This document shows, piece by piece, positions 11,598-20,795 of a stretch of DNA of 64,000 bases; the first letter of the stretch is position 1, and each line of letters begins with the position of its first letter. Below the pieces are notes generated by a model. The model was not told where the DNA came from. It did not search any database and saw only the letters and a list, made by a program, of their open reading frames with translations. The position numbers and the translations under genes were made by a program. This stretch comes from Cercophora sp. LCS_1 (lineage: Eukaryota > Ascomycota > Sordariomycetes > Sordariales > Lasiosphaeriaceae): NCBI GenBank assembly GCA_036250225.1, contig JAPZLL010000013.1, forward strand, positions 186,001-250,000, in the 5' to 3' direction.

Positions 11598-12905
11598 TTA
11601 CAGGATTTCTCGCAGCTTCTGCTTCTGTTGTGCCGTTAATGTCGTCGGGAACTTGACGTTGTATTTGACAATAAAGTTTCCGCGTTGACCCGGCTTCTTG
11701 GAGATGGGCATACCGAGCCCAGGATATGAGTCGGAGCTGCCGGGTTGTGTTGGACCCGCCTTCTCGACGCTCAAGTTCTTGCCGTCGATCGTCGTGATGG
11801 TGCGCTTCCAGCCGGTAAGGGCCTCCTTGAGTTCGAGTTCAACTGTGTGAATGAGGTCGTCGCCTTCGCGGACGTAGAGGGGATGTGGTTTCTGCAAATG
11901 TTGTTAGGAAAGTTCGGGGTGCCGGTTGGGGGGATAGCTTACCTCCTCTACAACGAAAGCCAAGTCTTGTTGGCCGCCCTCCTCCTGGTCGCCCACGCCC
12001 TTGAACCGGATCTTGCTTCCCTTCTTCAGACCAGGCTTGATGGGCACCTCCAAAACGGTGTCTGTCGTTATCCTCTTGCCAGCGTCATCAAAAGTCTTGC
12101 GCTTGATCTTCATCTTTTTGGTCACGCCATTGAACAGATCCTCTAGCGAAAGGGGCAACGGTCTCTCCACCGTGGTGATCTCTGGTGTAGGTTGTCGTGC
12201 GCTGCGCATATTCTCGCCAAAGGACCCGCGCATCCTGCGTGAACCGGCGCCTGCAGCGCCTTTAGCAGCACTAAACAGGATATCCTCAAAGGGGTCTCCG
12301 CCCATACCAGCGCCGCTGTCACGGAACGCGTTGCGGAAGAGATCGTTGGGGTCGCTAAAGTTGAAGCCGTATGACGAGAACCGTGTGCCACCACCGCCGC
12401 CAGGAGCGGCGCCGCCAAAGAAGGACGAAAAGCCTTCTGGCATGCCACCGGCACCCGCCTGCGCGAACGGATTTGGCCCAGCGCCGGCATCGGGTGGGGG
12501 CACGTTGCCGCCACGAAGGATGAACTCGAGGCCGAATTGATCGTACATCTTCCGTTTCTCAGGGTCGGAGAGAATCTCATAGGCTTGTGAGACCTCCTTG
12601 AACTTCTCGGCCGCCTCCGGGTTGTCCTTGTTCTTGTCGGGGTGCCATTTCAGAGCTGCTTTCCTAATGAGGGGTTAGCTCGGTATCCATGCATGCGATG
12701 ACGGAGTTGAGGGGTAGAGCGGGAGCAAAAGAGCTCGCCGCCAAAACGTCGCGAGGTGGCAAAGTGAGACTCGAAAGCGACGTTGCAGGACGTGCGATGA
12801 AGTAGGAGAGGCTTGGAAAACCTACCTGTACGCCTTCTTGATCTCATCTTGTGTAGCTGAGGGGCTGATGCTCAGCTGGTCGTATAGCTTCGTTTCTTTA
12901 ACCAT
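11598..12905 (-). CDS. SIS1: Type II Hsp40/DnaJ co-chaperone (Sis1/Psi1-like)
   Basis: Three exons (12826-12905, 11943-12663 and 11598-11891), with introns of 162 and 51 bp, give 364 residues. The J domain is at about residues 1-70, starting MVKETKLYDQLSISPSATQD and carrying HPD at 34-36. It is followed by a G/F-rich linker (GGAAPGGGGGTRF and a DPFEDILF box) and a two-lobed C-terminal substrate-binding domain. That domain has no zinc-finger region, so this is a class B (type II) J-protein. The C-terminal lobe includes KPHPLYVREGDDL and ends near QKQKLREIL. It should stimulate Hsp70 (Ssa) ATPase activity in cytosol and nucleus. The first intron lies inside the J domain just before the KWHPDK helix. 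Heat-shock-element-like half sites occur about 165-190 bp upstream of the start. Confidence 0.95.
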
Positions 12906-14973
12906 TGTGGCTTTGTGTTAGGGAGTCCAAAAGGTCGAAGAAAGGGAGAACTGCGAGATGCTGAGGTTGTGTCGGAGGTATTTGAACAGTCGGTCGGGTG
13001 TAATCTGGATCAGATGACCGACAAGCAGGTGATCGTGTGTTGCTGAAAGCTCAGGCAGATACAGCACAGGAAATTTCAACCTTATCCTTCGAGAAAAGTC
13101 TCGGGACGAAATGACGAACAACGAAAGTGCAGAAAACGCACGGTTGTTGACTCAGTGTCGAAATTGTAGAAAACAGTTTGCAAGAGAAGAATGAGGGAGC
13201 CTGCGACTGGCCAAGGGAGGACAAAGGTGTAAAATGCCTTGGCGGTGGTGGGTGAATGGTGTGGTCTCCTCAGCAAGCTTGTAGAAGGTTCGATGGGTGG
13301 CCTATCGGATTCCAGGGACATGGGACAGCAGTGACGCAGGCACTGCGTCGTTGCTTTTGGCTGCCAGGTGGGGTGTCACAGGCGAGGCTCAATCAAGCTT
13401 ATCGCAGCTCAGCCCAGTTTGGGAGTAGATCTAGAAGCTCTTGAAGTTGTCTCAACACTTCAAGATAAATAATCGTTCCCATTCCTATCGAAATCTAAAC
13501 TTTCTTGTGCCGTCGTCTGAGCCGCCAGGGCCGCCGGTTTCCGTATCTCCATGCCAAGCGAAACAACCCTGCAGATGGGCGGTGAGAGCCGGGAGGGGCA
13601 GGATGACGAGATCCTCCTCACAGGACAAGCGATCCCGGTGGCGGGGAAGAGGCTTGCGCACGAGCCACAGCGTCACAACCCTCGAACCACCTTTATCACC
13701 GCCGCAAACGCTGCGACGACAACGGGCAGACGTTGTGAGCTGAAGCCCGTTCAGCGGAGCTTGGGATGCATATAAACCCCCGACTAGGAAACCCCGAATT
13801 TCCATCGAGTAAAGCTGGTCCTTTCCGGATAGACTGCACGCGACCCCCATTCCCAATCACGCCCGCCACGTCCCTTTGGGCCCTCCCGCAGCAAATCGCC
13901 CAAATTTGATCCCATGGCCACGAAGCCCCTACATTGGGAGTCCCGAGTCCAAGAAAGGTCGGGCTCGCTGCGCGCAAGCACCCTGATGAGTTGTTTGAGA
14001 GAAGATGCTGCCCAAAAAACACGTGACTAATGTTTTGAGAGTGGGACGTCTCCTCGCGCATTGCAACCGGGTTACCAGATGTTTGCTGGTGCCTCCGTAT
14101 ATCCCTCAGGTTCGCCGAGTCCAGCATCTGCAAGAGAAGTGCGGAGTGAAGAGGGGCGACCCCGGACAACCAGTAAGGTACCGGTAGCCGACGATGAGCG
14201 GCGCCGCATGCGGATCCGGGCCGTGACTGGGCATCCGATAGTTTCAGGTCGTTGTGGAGACTCTGAGTCTGAAGCCCCAAATTGCAGTGATTGCAGTTCA
14301 CATCAACCCATCAGAACCCCGCCCGCTTCTGCGAGTTGCCCGAAGGAGAAAGGAGGTGAAAACATATGCAAAACCCAACGTACAGCACACAGATAACAGG
14401 CATCGGATGGGTTTCTTGCTGATTTCTGCGTGATGCGCAGGGGAAGAGGGGCTCGGTGGGTTGAGTCCCGCGTTTGCCCTCACAAAATCATCTTGAAGAC
14501 ATTGGGCAGACTAGAAGTTATTTGGTCAAGACTGATCTGCCATTCCGTGAATTGGCCAGACGCAAAGTCGGACGGTGTGAGACGGTATTGTCAACCCGAG
14601 TCCCCGAGGACCTCGAGTCTGGCGTTTGTGGGTTGTCGATGACGAAACACATATTGAAGGCAACTTAATGTAACCAAAGTGAAGAAGAATTTGAGCATGC
14701 CTTGTTTCTTTAGTGTCGCTTCTCTTGTGCCGGCATCGTTGGCTTAATTTCTGTGATGCTTAAGGGCAAGGGCAAGTCGTCGTAACTTCCTCATGGATGG
14801 TCGTCAAGCAAGAACAGGGCTAGGCGGCCGCTCCTTCCGAGAGAGAAACAACCAAGAAATGAAAACAACGGCTGCAATTTCTACGTTGCCCATCCTCTTC
14901 GCGTCGTCTACTTTCACCTCCCAGCATAGCCCCCATCAACCCGCATACCTGACCGCAAAACCTCACTGACAAC
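12906..14973. other. Intergenic region between Hsp40 and eL43 genes
   Basis: Two divergent promoters and about 1.5 kb of sequence without a recognisable gene. The longest frames (123-201 codons on the minus strand, 13485-14301) show no domain and I take them as chance. Confidence 0.45.
13070..13095 (-). promoter_or_regulatory. Heat-shock-element-like inverted GAA/TTC pairs upstream of Hsp40
   Basis: GAAATTTC at 13070-13077 and TTCGAGAA at 13088-13095 each match an inverted nGAAnnTTCn or TTCnnGAA unit. They lie about 165-190 bp before the start codon of the Sis1-like gene. Hsp40 genes are classic Hsf1 targets. Assignment is by motif only. Confidence 0.4.
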
Positions 14974-15483
14974 ATGGCCAAGCGAACAGCCAGCAAGCAT
15001 AAGTCACCCCGTTGAGATGAGAGACTGAAGCTAATGCGTCGGACAGAGGTCGGCATCACCGGAAAATATGGTGTCAGGTGTGTTCCACCTGGCGTATTCC
15101 CTTCAACTCGAGCCGGGATCCAGTACTAACACATACCCCTCGTCAGATACGGTGCCTCTCTCCGCAAGCAGCTGAAGCAGGTCGAGATTCTTCAGCACGC
15201 ACGCTACGTTTGGTGTGTAGAATCCCCGTGCCCCCGATCTCCGTGGAGGCTAACACAGGCTCTGTGTAGTACCTTCTGTGGCAAGAAGTCGGTGAAGCGG
15301 GCGGCATGGGGTATCTGGCACTGTCAACGCTGCAAGAAGACCATGACTGGCGGTGCTTATGTGTTGGCGTGAGTCCTCTTCACCTTTAAGTTTCGTCAAG
15401 CTCTGACCTGTATCCGCAGGACTCCTGCCGCTACTGCAGCTAGATCGACCATCCGTCGGCTGCGCGAGACAGTTGAGATCTAG
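14974..15483 (+). CDS. rpl43: 60S ribosomal protein eL43 (L37A/L43 family), divergent copy
   Basis: Five exons, 14974-14992, 15047-15077, 15147-15212, 15270-15368 and 15420-15483, give 92 residues, the usual eL43 length. The join reads MAKRTAKVGITGKYGVRYG at the N-terminus. A C-x2-C / C-x2-C zinc ribbon follows (CTFCGKKSVKR, then WHCQRCKK), and the protein ends STIRRLRETVEI. To keep frame and restore the conserved KVGITGKYG, intron 1 must use a GC donor (GCAAGC at 14993) with a normal AG acceptor. I found no GT donor that works. The other three introns are GT-AG. Several normally near-invariant stretches differ from what I recall of fungal eL43: KQLKQVEILQHARYVC instead of a KKMEV-type segment, AAWGIWHCQRC, and TMTGGAYVLA. 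It could therefore be a second, fast-evolving copy. It should sit on the large subunit near the E site. Confidence 0.85.
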
Positions 15484-16091
15484 GAACTCGGTCGGATATC
15501 GTTGAGCGGGATTTCCGCGGATAACATGGCGTCTTCGGAATCTGGAGTCGTGGCATAGTTGCTGTGGATTTAGTGTTGGTGTTGACCACATCCCCGACCT
15601 GTAAAATATATCAGAGTATTTGACGGGTGCGACCTTCCGCCGGGGTGCCATCGACGTGAAGCGAAACGATGTTCAGTCAGCCTCACAACCACGCCCGCGA
15701 GGATGCGCCCTGTGACACATTCTTTGGTGCAGTCTTCCTGTTGTTTCATGATAATAGCTGAAAAGGCGACGCTTCAACGCAGTGAACTCTGTCGTGAGGA
15801 GAGTACGATACTTATCGGTTCCCATTGCCCACATGCCGTATTGGTCGGTTTGGGACTCTCGCGGGAGTCTTGCCTGGGCCAGAATTGTGGGCCAATTTTC
15901 TCTGGTGAGAGTGAAACACCAGGGAGACACTGAGGTCGGTACAACGCTGCATGTAGTCCAAATGGATGGAATGACACGGGTGTGGATTCGCGCTGCTGTT
16001 GAGAAGACACGGCGATCTCGAATACTCAACAGCAGGCTCTGCGATGTTTCGAGGAATTTCCGCAGAACGCAGTGTTCCAAAGGGGTATTAC

Positions 16092-16322
16092 GCTTGGGCG
16101 GTCATGATCGGGTATGAGTGAGAAGCCGATAAACCAGCTCCAATGCTCAAAGCAGTGGCGGGTGCAACCACTATTGAGGCAAGCTCCGCACTTGATAATG
16201 CCAGTGAAGGGCGAATGCCTAGAGGGTGGCAGTTCACTCGACAGCGGATGCACCTATCATTGCTTCCAGTATCGGAGCTGGTTCATCGGATCATCACTCA
16301 AGCCCTACCATGAACGCCCCAG
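16092..16322. repeat. Diverged inverted repeat, arms about 99 bp, spacer about 33 bp
   Basis: The reverse complement of about 16092-16190 aligns with about 16224-16322 over roughly 99 columns, with about 70% identity by hand. The core AGCTGGTTYATCGG is shared. Both arms translate similarly in the same sense (SGCT.HCF..SWFIG.SL.P.H.RPS). A transcript could fold into a long imperfect hairpin. No transposase or clear target-site duplication was seen, so a foldback/MITE-like remnant and an inverted local duplication are both possible. Confidence 0.7.
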
Positions 16323-18018
16323 TGTGTGTTGTGAGCGGTGTGAAGCTGAGAGTGCGAAGATGGGCCGAGAGTGTACTTTACCAAACCCTGAGGGCCTGCT
16401 TTTGACCTGTGTGGGCTTAAGGGGGAACGCTGGATTGAGCACATTCAACTCGGAAGTCGTTCCATGGAAGCTCGTGGAAAGAGTTTGCACGACCCCAAAC
16501 CTGTCAATACGAATACCAAGTTCCTCGTTCTTGAAACAGGGGGCCTATGGTGACCCCCTCGGCGGGGCGCTGAGGGAGGTGCAAGCTGTGGAGTCTTGCG
16601 CTGCTAGGTATGGTACCATGGAATGCGGCTAAATCATTGGCCCGGATATTGCCCTCTCAAACAACGCCAGGCTAGAACACGGGTTTTGGCATGTCAAGAG
16701 GGATTATCCGTGAAGGGTGACGCTTGCCACCACCGCTACTTTCGAGCCTGACTGCGCATGTCTGGCCATGGGGCTTGGTCGTAACTCTGGGAGAGAGATC
16801 CGGCTTCCGTGGGGTAAAGCCACTGCTTACCAGGCGCAACATCGCAACCTTGGTCCAAGGACACGCCCAAGTGAGGGCCTTGTGGCATTTTGACGGAGGA
16901 GGGGAGAACTGCAGTCCGTCGCTTCTCTTGAGGCGTGTGCCGAGTCGGTAGTTGAACATGTGACGCCTAGCTGAGAGTAGAAGACGACTCCGGTATTCTC
17001 TGGAAGATATTCCGCTAGAGACCAGAAGCTCTAGAGACCGAGCGTGGATAACTCTCGGCCTAGTCTTACCCCTCACAGAGCAAGTAAACACGCTTGTTTG
17101 CCTCCCGTGCTTGACTTCGGTTGCCTGTGATAACACCGGACTCCAACGGAGCTGCGTACAAGTCGGACATAAAGCTCCGGCGGAGCTTGTTCGCGCTTGC
17201 ATTTTGAGTTGAGCAATCGGCCAGCCATGCAATCCATCGCCGATCTAAGGGGACGATTCGGTGGTGACTGCTTGCCACGACGCGTGGAGGTGGCATCCAA
17301 ACTCGGCGCAGCCACCATAACTGCGGAGCCTTGCATCATGTTGCAGGAATTACCGCCTTTTCGTTTCTTCCGAACAATCATATGATTGCGGGCAATAGAA
17401 ATCTGCTTGTAGCCCTTTCCTGAGCGCTCTGCTCTGGGTACCTTCATGGCACGAAGTGGAGAGGCCGTTGTATCACCGACAAAGAAGCTCTACCCCACAG
17501 AAAGTCGTTGCGTCATTTTGCATGATGTAAGCGCCATCTGACCAATCATAGCGCAAGATTTTGACAGGACTGCCCCTCTTGCGTCACTGTGAAGGGGTAC
17601 AGCGCCGGGGTGTCGGGAGCTCGATGGAGCTTTTCCGTTTTCGGCCAATATCTGACGTCGCTGCCTTTGACAGTTCTTGAGGTGTTCATTGTCGTTGTCG
17701 TAAACCAGCGGAAGAACCCATTGAAAGGCTTGGTCATCTTGCTAAGGCTGGGCTTGGAAAGAACGGTGGAATCTAGAGTAAATCTTCGGGCACTTCCGCC
17801 TGTCAACAGAGTCGCACTGGGCAACAGGGCCGCGATCTGGACGACAGCGCTGCTCAAACCCCACAAGACGGCAGTCTGCGGTCTCTGCTGCAAGGGGTAG
17901 ATTGCGCGTCGTCCGTAGTAGTTCCTTACAAGCCCCTGCCTAGCAATTGTGCTTAGCCGCGTCCCCTCATCTGTGCTAGTGTAGTCCCATGAGTACCTCC
18001 ATGAAAAGACCCATGAAC

Positions 18019-18026
18019 TGACGTCA
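18019..18026. promoter_or_regulatory. CRE palindrome (TGACGTCA) upstream of grg-1
   Basis: A perfect ATF/CREB palindrome lies about 410 bp before the grg-1 start, and a partial site (TGACGTAG) lies at 18212-18219. Stress-response CCCCT elements occur at about 18097-18101 and 18223-18227. They suit a gene known to respond to glucose, stress and the clock. The assignment is motif-based. Confidence 0.4.
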
Positions 18027-18294
18027 TGTATGACTGGGCTCGCGGGAGTCCATGTGGCTGCGGGGCAACTAGAGTATGGCTTGAATGCGGGCAGGCAAGC
18101 CCCTTTGATGCCGGATTGCACCATGTGCGCCTTCCGCGAATTGCCGTTTGCCATCATCCGTGGGGATTGGTTTGCCTGGTGGTGTTTCAGTGTCCGGAGG
18201 AAAAGCTCCTATGACGTAGTTGCCCCTTCACATGATGGCTGCTCCTACCTGCGCCTATCCAAACTGTTTGCTCTCCAACCCGGCCTCCAGTTGT

Positions 18295-18302
18295 CTATAT
18301 AA
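18295..18302 (+). promoter_or_regulatory. TATA box of grg-1
   Basis: CTATATAA lies about 130 bp before the start codon. A CT- and CA-rich leader (about 18303-18432) follows, typical of highly expressed fungal genes. Confidence 0.6.
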
Positions 18303-18432
18303 CCATCCTCTCCCACCACCCCAGAAACCCTTCTCTTCTCTCCATCATCACACACACTCTCAAGCACTCAAGACAATCTTCACACAAGCTTCACTCACAA
18401 ACCACTTCACACAACCGACCCAACCAACCAAA

Positions 18433-18706
18433 ATGGATACCATCAAGAACGCCGGCAACTACGTCTCCGACAAGATCCAGGGCGCCACCGCTGGTGCTTC
18501 CAAGGAGGCCAACAAGGAGGTCGCCAAGGACAGCAACGTCGGTGTTGGCAGCCGGTAAGCGTCTCTCTTCTCACAGAGTGTCATCAAGCAGTATCACTAA
18601 CTCCAATTGCAGTCTCCAAGCCGCTGGTGATGCCATCTCCGACAAGGCTTCCGAGCACAAGCACGATGCTTCGGCCGAGGTCAACAAGCAGAAGACCACC
18701 CACTAA
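18433..18706 (+). CDS. grg-1: Glucose-repressible protein GRG-1/CCG-1
   Basis: Exons 18433-18554 and 18613-18706 flank a 58-bp intron and give 71 residues. The protein begins MDTIKNAGNYVSDKIQGATA, continues with EANKEVAKDSNVGVGSRLQA, and ends EVNKQKTTH. This is the small hydrophilic stress protein known as glucose-repressible gene 1, or clock-controlled gene 1, in Neurospora, where it has the same length. It has no signal peptide or membrane segment and resembles small LEA or CsbD-like stress proteins. Its biochemical role is unknown. In the family, expression rises strongly on carbon starvation, in stress, in light and under the clock. The strong TATA box, CT-rich leader, CRE and CCCCT elements agree with that. 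Confidence 0.95.
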
Positions 18707-19368
18707 GTCAGCATCTCTCGACTGTCACCCGTTCTCGACTTTCGGTTCGCACATCGATCTTTGAGGGCTTGCAGATATTTTGCAGGAATGATGGGATGCG
18801 GATAATGGGCTGGAGTTGCTGATGGGACGCACATCTGGGAAATCGGCGTTTCTGCCGAGAGCTTTTTAGCTCTTTGGCACTGAGAGGAATTGTACTTTGC
18901 ATACCCCTGACAAGGTTCGGCATTAGCCTGGAATCACAATCGGCTTAATTTTTATCTCTCTGCTCCATGCAGCTTTTGTGACTTTGACGCTGCCTTGCTC
19001 ATTTCGAATGAAGCAGCGAGCTGGAATGTTGTTGGTGATGTTTTGGTTGATGTGATGTGAAAGCTGACAGGGGTCTTGCCTGGCGGACCCGTCAGGCCCC
19101 CAATTTCCGCCGACGCACGGACAACAACAGCGAGGAAGAAGCCGTGTCGCTGCGACGACGGCGACGACGACAACCAATCCGACCCAGCCAATCCAGCACA
19201 TAATTTCCATCATCCCTTCATCTCACCCGCGCTCTCTCACAACACGCGTCCAAAGGCCTATCTCAACGCCCAACTCCTCGCCCTCAACTTGCCGCGTCGG
19301 TGAATGAACCGTTGACCGCTTGACACTGCCAACAGCGGCCGCCATCACAGCATATCTAACCACCCAAC
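18707..19368. other. Intergenic region
   Basis: Contains the 3' flank of grg-1 and the promoter of the EXPERA-type gene. No other feature was recognised. Confidence 0.5.
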
Positions 19369-20795
19369 ATGGCATCCACCCTCCCGCCAGACCTCTTCGA
19401 CACAACAACCCTCATCTCCCTCGCTTTTGTCGTCGTCCTGCTCGGCGCCGCTTATTTCGTGTCCCTCGCCGTTCTCGACCGCAACACGCCCGGCCAGCTG
19501 CGCTTCCTCTTCATCTGGCATGGCTTTGACGCGCTGATCCATTTCTTCTTTGAGGGCAGTTTCCTGTATCACTGCTTCTTTTCGGCCATCCCTGCGCATT
19601 CGGCCGAGGCAAAGGGCGCGTATCCTGACCCCGAGAATTACCTGGGCACGACGGGCTTGGTGCATGGATCGCAGGCTGGAGGGGCGAATCCGTTTGCGCA
19701 GTTGTGGATGGTTTATGCAAGGGCTGATAAGCGGTGGGGTGGTGTTGATTTGGTAGGTTTTTTTTTTTCTTTTCCTTTTTCTTTTTGACTTTTCGTTTTG
19801 AATGGGTCAAGTGCGATGCGGATATTTGGTGTTGTGGTTTTTGATGCAGAGGTGGGGGCGGTGACCAGCGGTGTAAACAAGTGTTTGTTGATGTTGTGAT
19901 GCGCATGGGTTTTGGTGGTGGAGATGGAGTGCGGGAGATGAGTGCAATGGTGATGGTTGCACTTTGAGCAAAACAAGAGGATGCCAAAAATCTCGCCGCC
20001 GAGCCACCAGCTCCCCGGTGGGAGCGAGGGTCGTGCGGTTACATAAACCCAACTGAATGGCGTTTAAGTCCGTTGGTTCCAAGGATTCAACGAGGAATCG
20101 AACCGAGCGCCTCTACCTGTGGGTCAGGGAGGTCTACAGATACGCCCACCTATCATGGACCATCATCGGCAGTGTAGCTTATTACCGCTACGCCATCCGG
20201 TCCAAGCCGTTTTTTGCGCTGTTGAAAATGGATGCCCGACACCAGTACATATACCTCGGGTGGCGGCGCCTTGCCTGTGGGGTCGATAAAGGTCCACGCT
20301 TCTGGGTGGCTGTGTGGTCTATGCTTTGGGAGGCGGGCGGTGTCATGATGATTCGGAGTTGGGGTGAAAAGGGCAGCTTGCTAACGGCGTTTTTCTCGCA
20401 TAGGGCGTCGTCAGCCTTGAGCTCTTGACTGTGTTCGTCGTTGGGCCCATGGCCGTTTGGGTTTGCTATGACATCGCGAAGAAGAACCCCCGCGCCAATG
20501 TCACCATGATCATGCTTGCTACGGCAGAGCTCTACGGTGGTATGTGTATCTCACTGACCCTTTCATGAAGGTCGCGTCCTGACACTAAACAGGCTTCATG
20601 ACGTTCTGCCCGGAATGGCTCGTCGGCAGCATCAACCTCGACACCAGCAACTTCATGTACATGTGGGTGTATCTGGTCTTCTTCAACATGCTCTGGGTGT
20701 GGATCCCCATCTACGCTATCTGGACCTCGGCAGCCGATATCTTTGATGCTTTCAAGGTGCGATCCGTCTCGCAAGCTTCCAAGAAGCTGAAGTGA
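19369..20795 (+). CDS. EXPERA/emopamil-binding-protein-like membrane protein
   Basis: Exons 19369-19752, 20404-20539 and 20593-20795 give 240 residues. Four or five membrane segments are visible: about 13-36, a short one near 45-70, then LLTVFVVGPMAVWVCYDIA, the ANVTMIMLATAELYGGFM region, and MYMWVYLVFFNMLWVWIPIY. The H-x3-E pair (H58, E62, in LIHFFFEGSF) matches the catalytic pair of EBP sterol delta8-delta7 isomerases. The PEW and FNxLW motifs also fit the EXPERA fold. In fungi the sterol isomerase is usually the unrelated Erg2, so this may be an EBP-like paralogue acting on sterols or related lipids in the ER. Intron 1 is 651 bp, about ten times the local norm, because it contains a SINE-like element; intron 2 is 53 bp. 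Confidence 0.87.
19986..20240 (-). mobile_element. tRNA-derived SINE-like element, copy A (inside an intron)
   Basis: This roughly 255-bp element lies antisense within intron 1 of the EXPERA-type gene. Read on the minus strand it shows, in order, a TTGAAAATGGATGC-type 5' end (here about 20222-20236) and a pol III A box TGGCGTAGCGG (20185-20195). These are followed by a B box GGTTCGATTCC (20094-20104), a 3' domain with GGACTTAAACG..GGGTTTATGTA and a CTCCCACCGGGGAG hairpin, and an end CGGCGGCGAGATTTTT. The same blocks in the same order recur at 53,420-53,707. The element has no coding capacity, and target-site duplications are not clear. Confidence 0.72.

Larger units (their letters stand above)
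15484..18432. other. Gene-poor stretch with an inverted repeat; includes the grg-1 promoter
   Basis: About 2.9 kb without a gene I can support. It holds the inverted repeat near 16.1-16.3 kb, several unconvincing frames of up to 203 codons, and the upstream region of grg-1 from about 17.9 kb onward. Confidence 0.5.

Noticed and set aside
16114..16632. A 172-codon plus-strand frame with several Cys residues
   Set aside because: It crosses both arms of the inverted repeat, has no recognisable domain or signal peptide, and mirrors an open frame on the other arm.
17546..18157. A 203-codon minus-strand frame upstream of grg-1
   Set aside because: No domain, signal or splice support; it overlaps the likely grg-1 promoter. 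It could be a lineage-specific gene, but nothing in the sequence shows that.
19979..20236. GGATGCC on both sides of SINE copy A as a target-site duplication
   Set aside because: The right-hand GGATG(C/T)CCG is shared with copy B, so it belongs to the element; the left match is probably chance.
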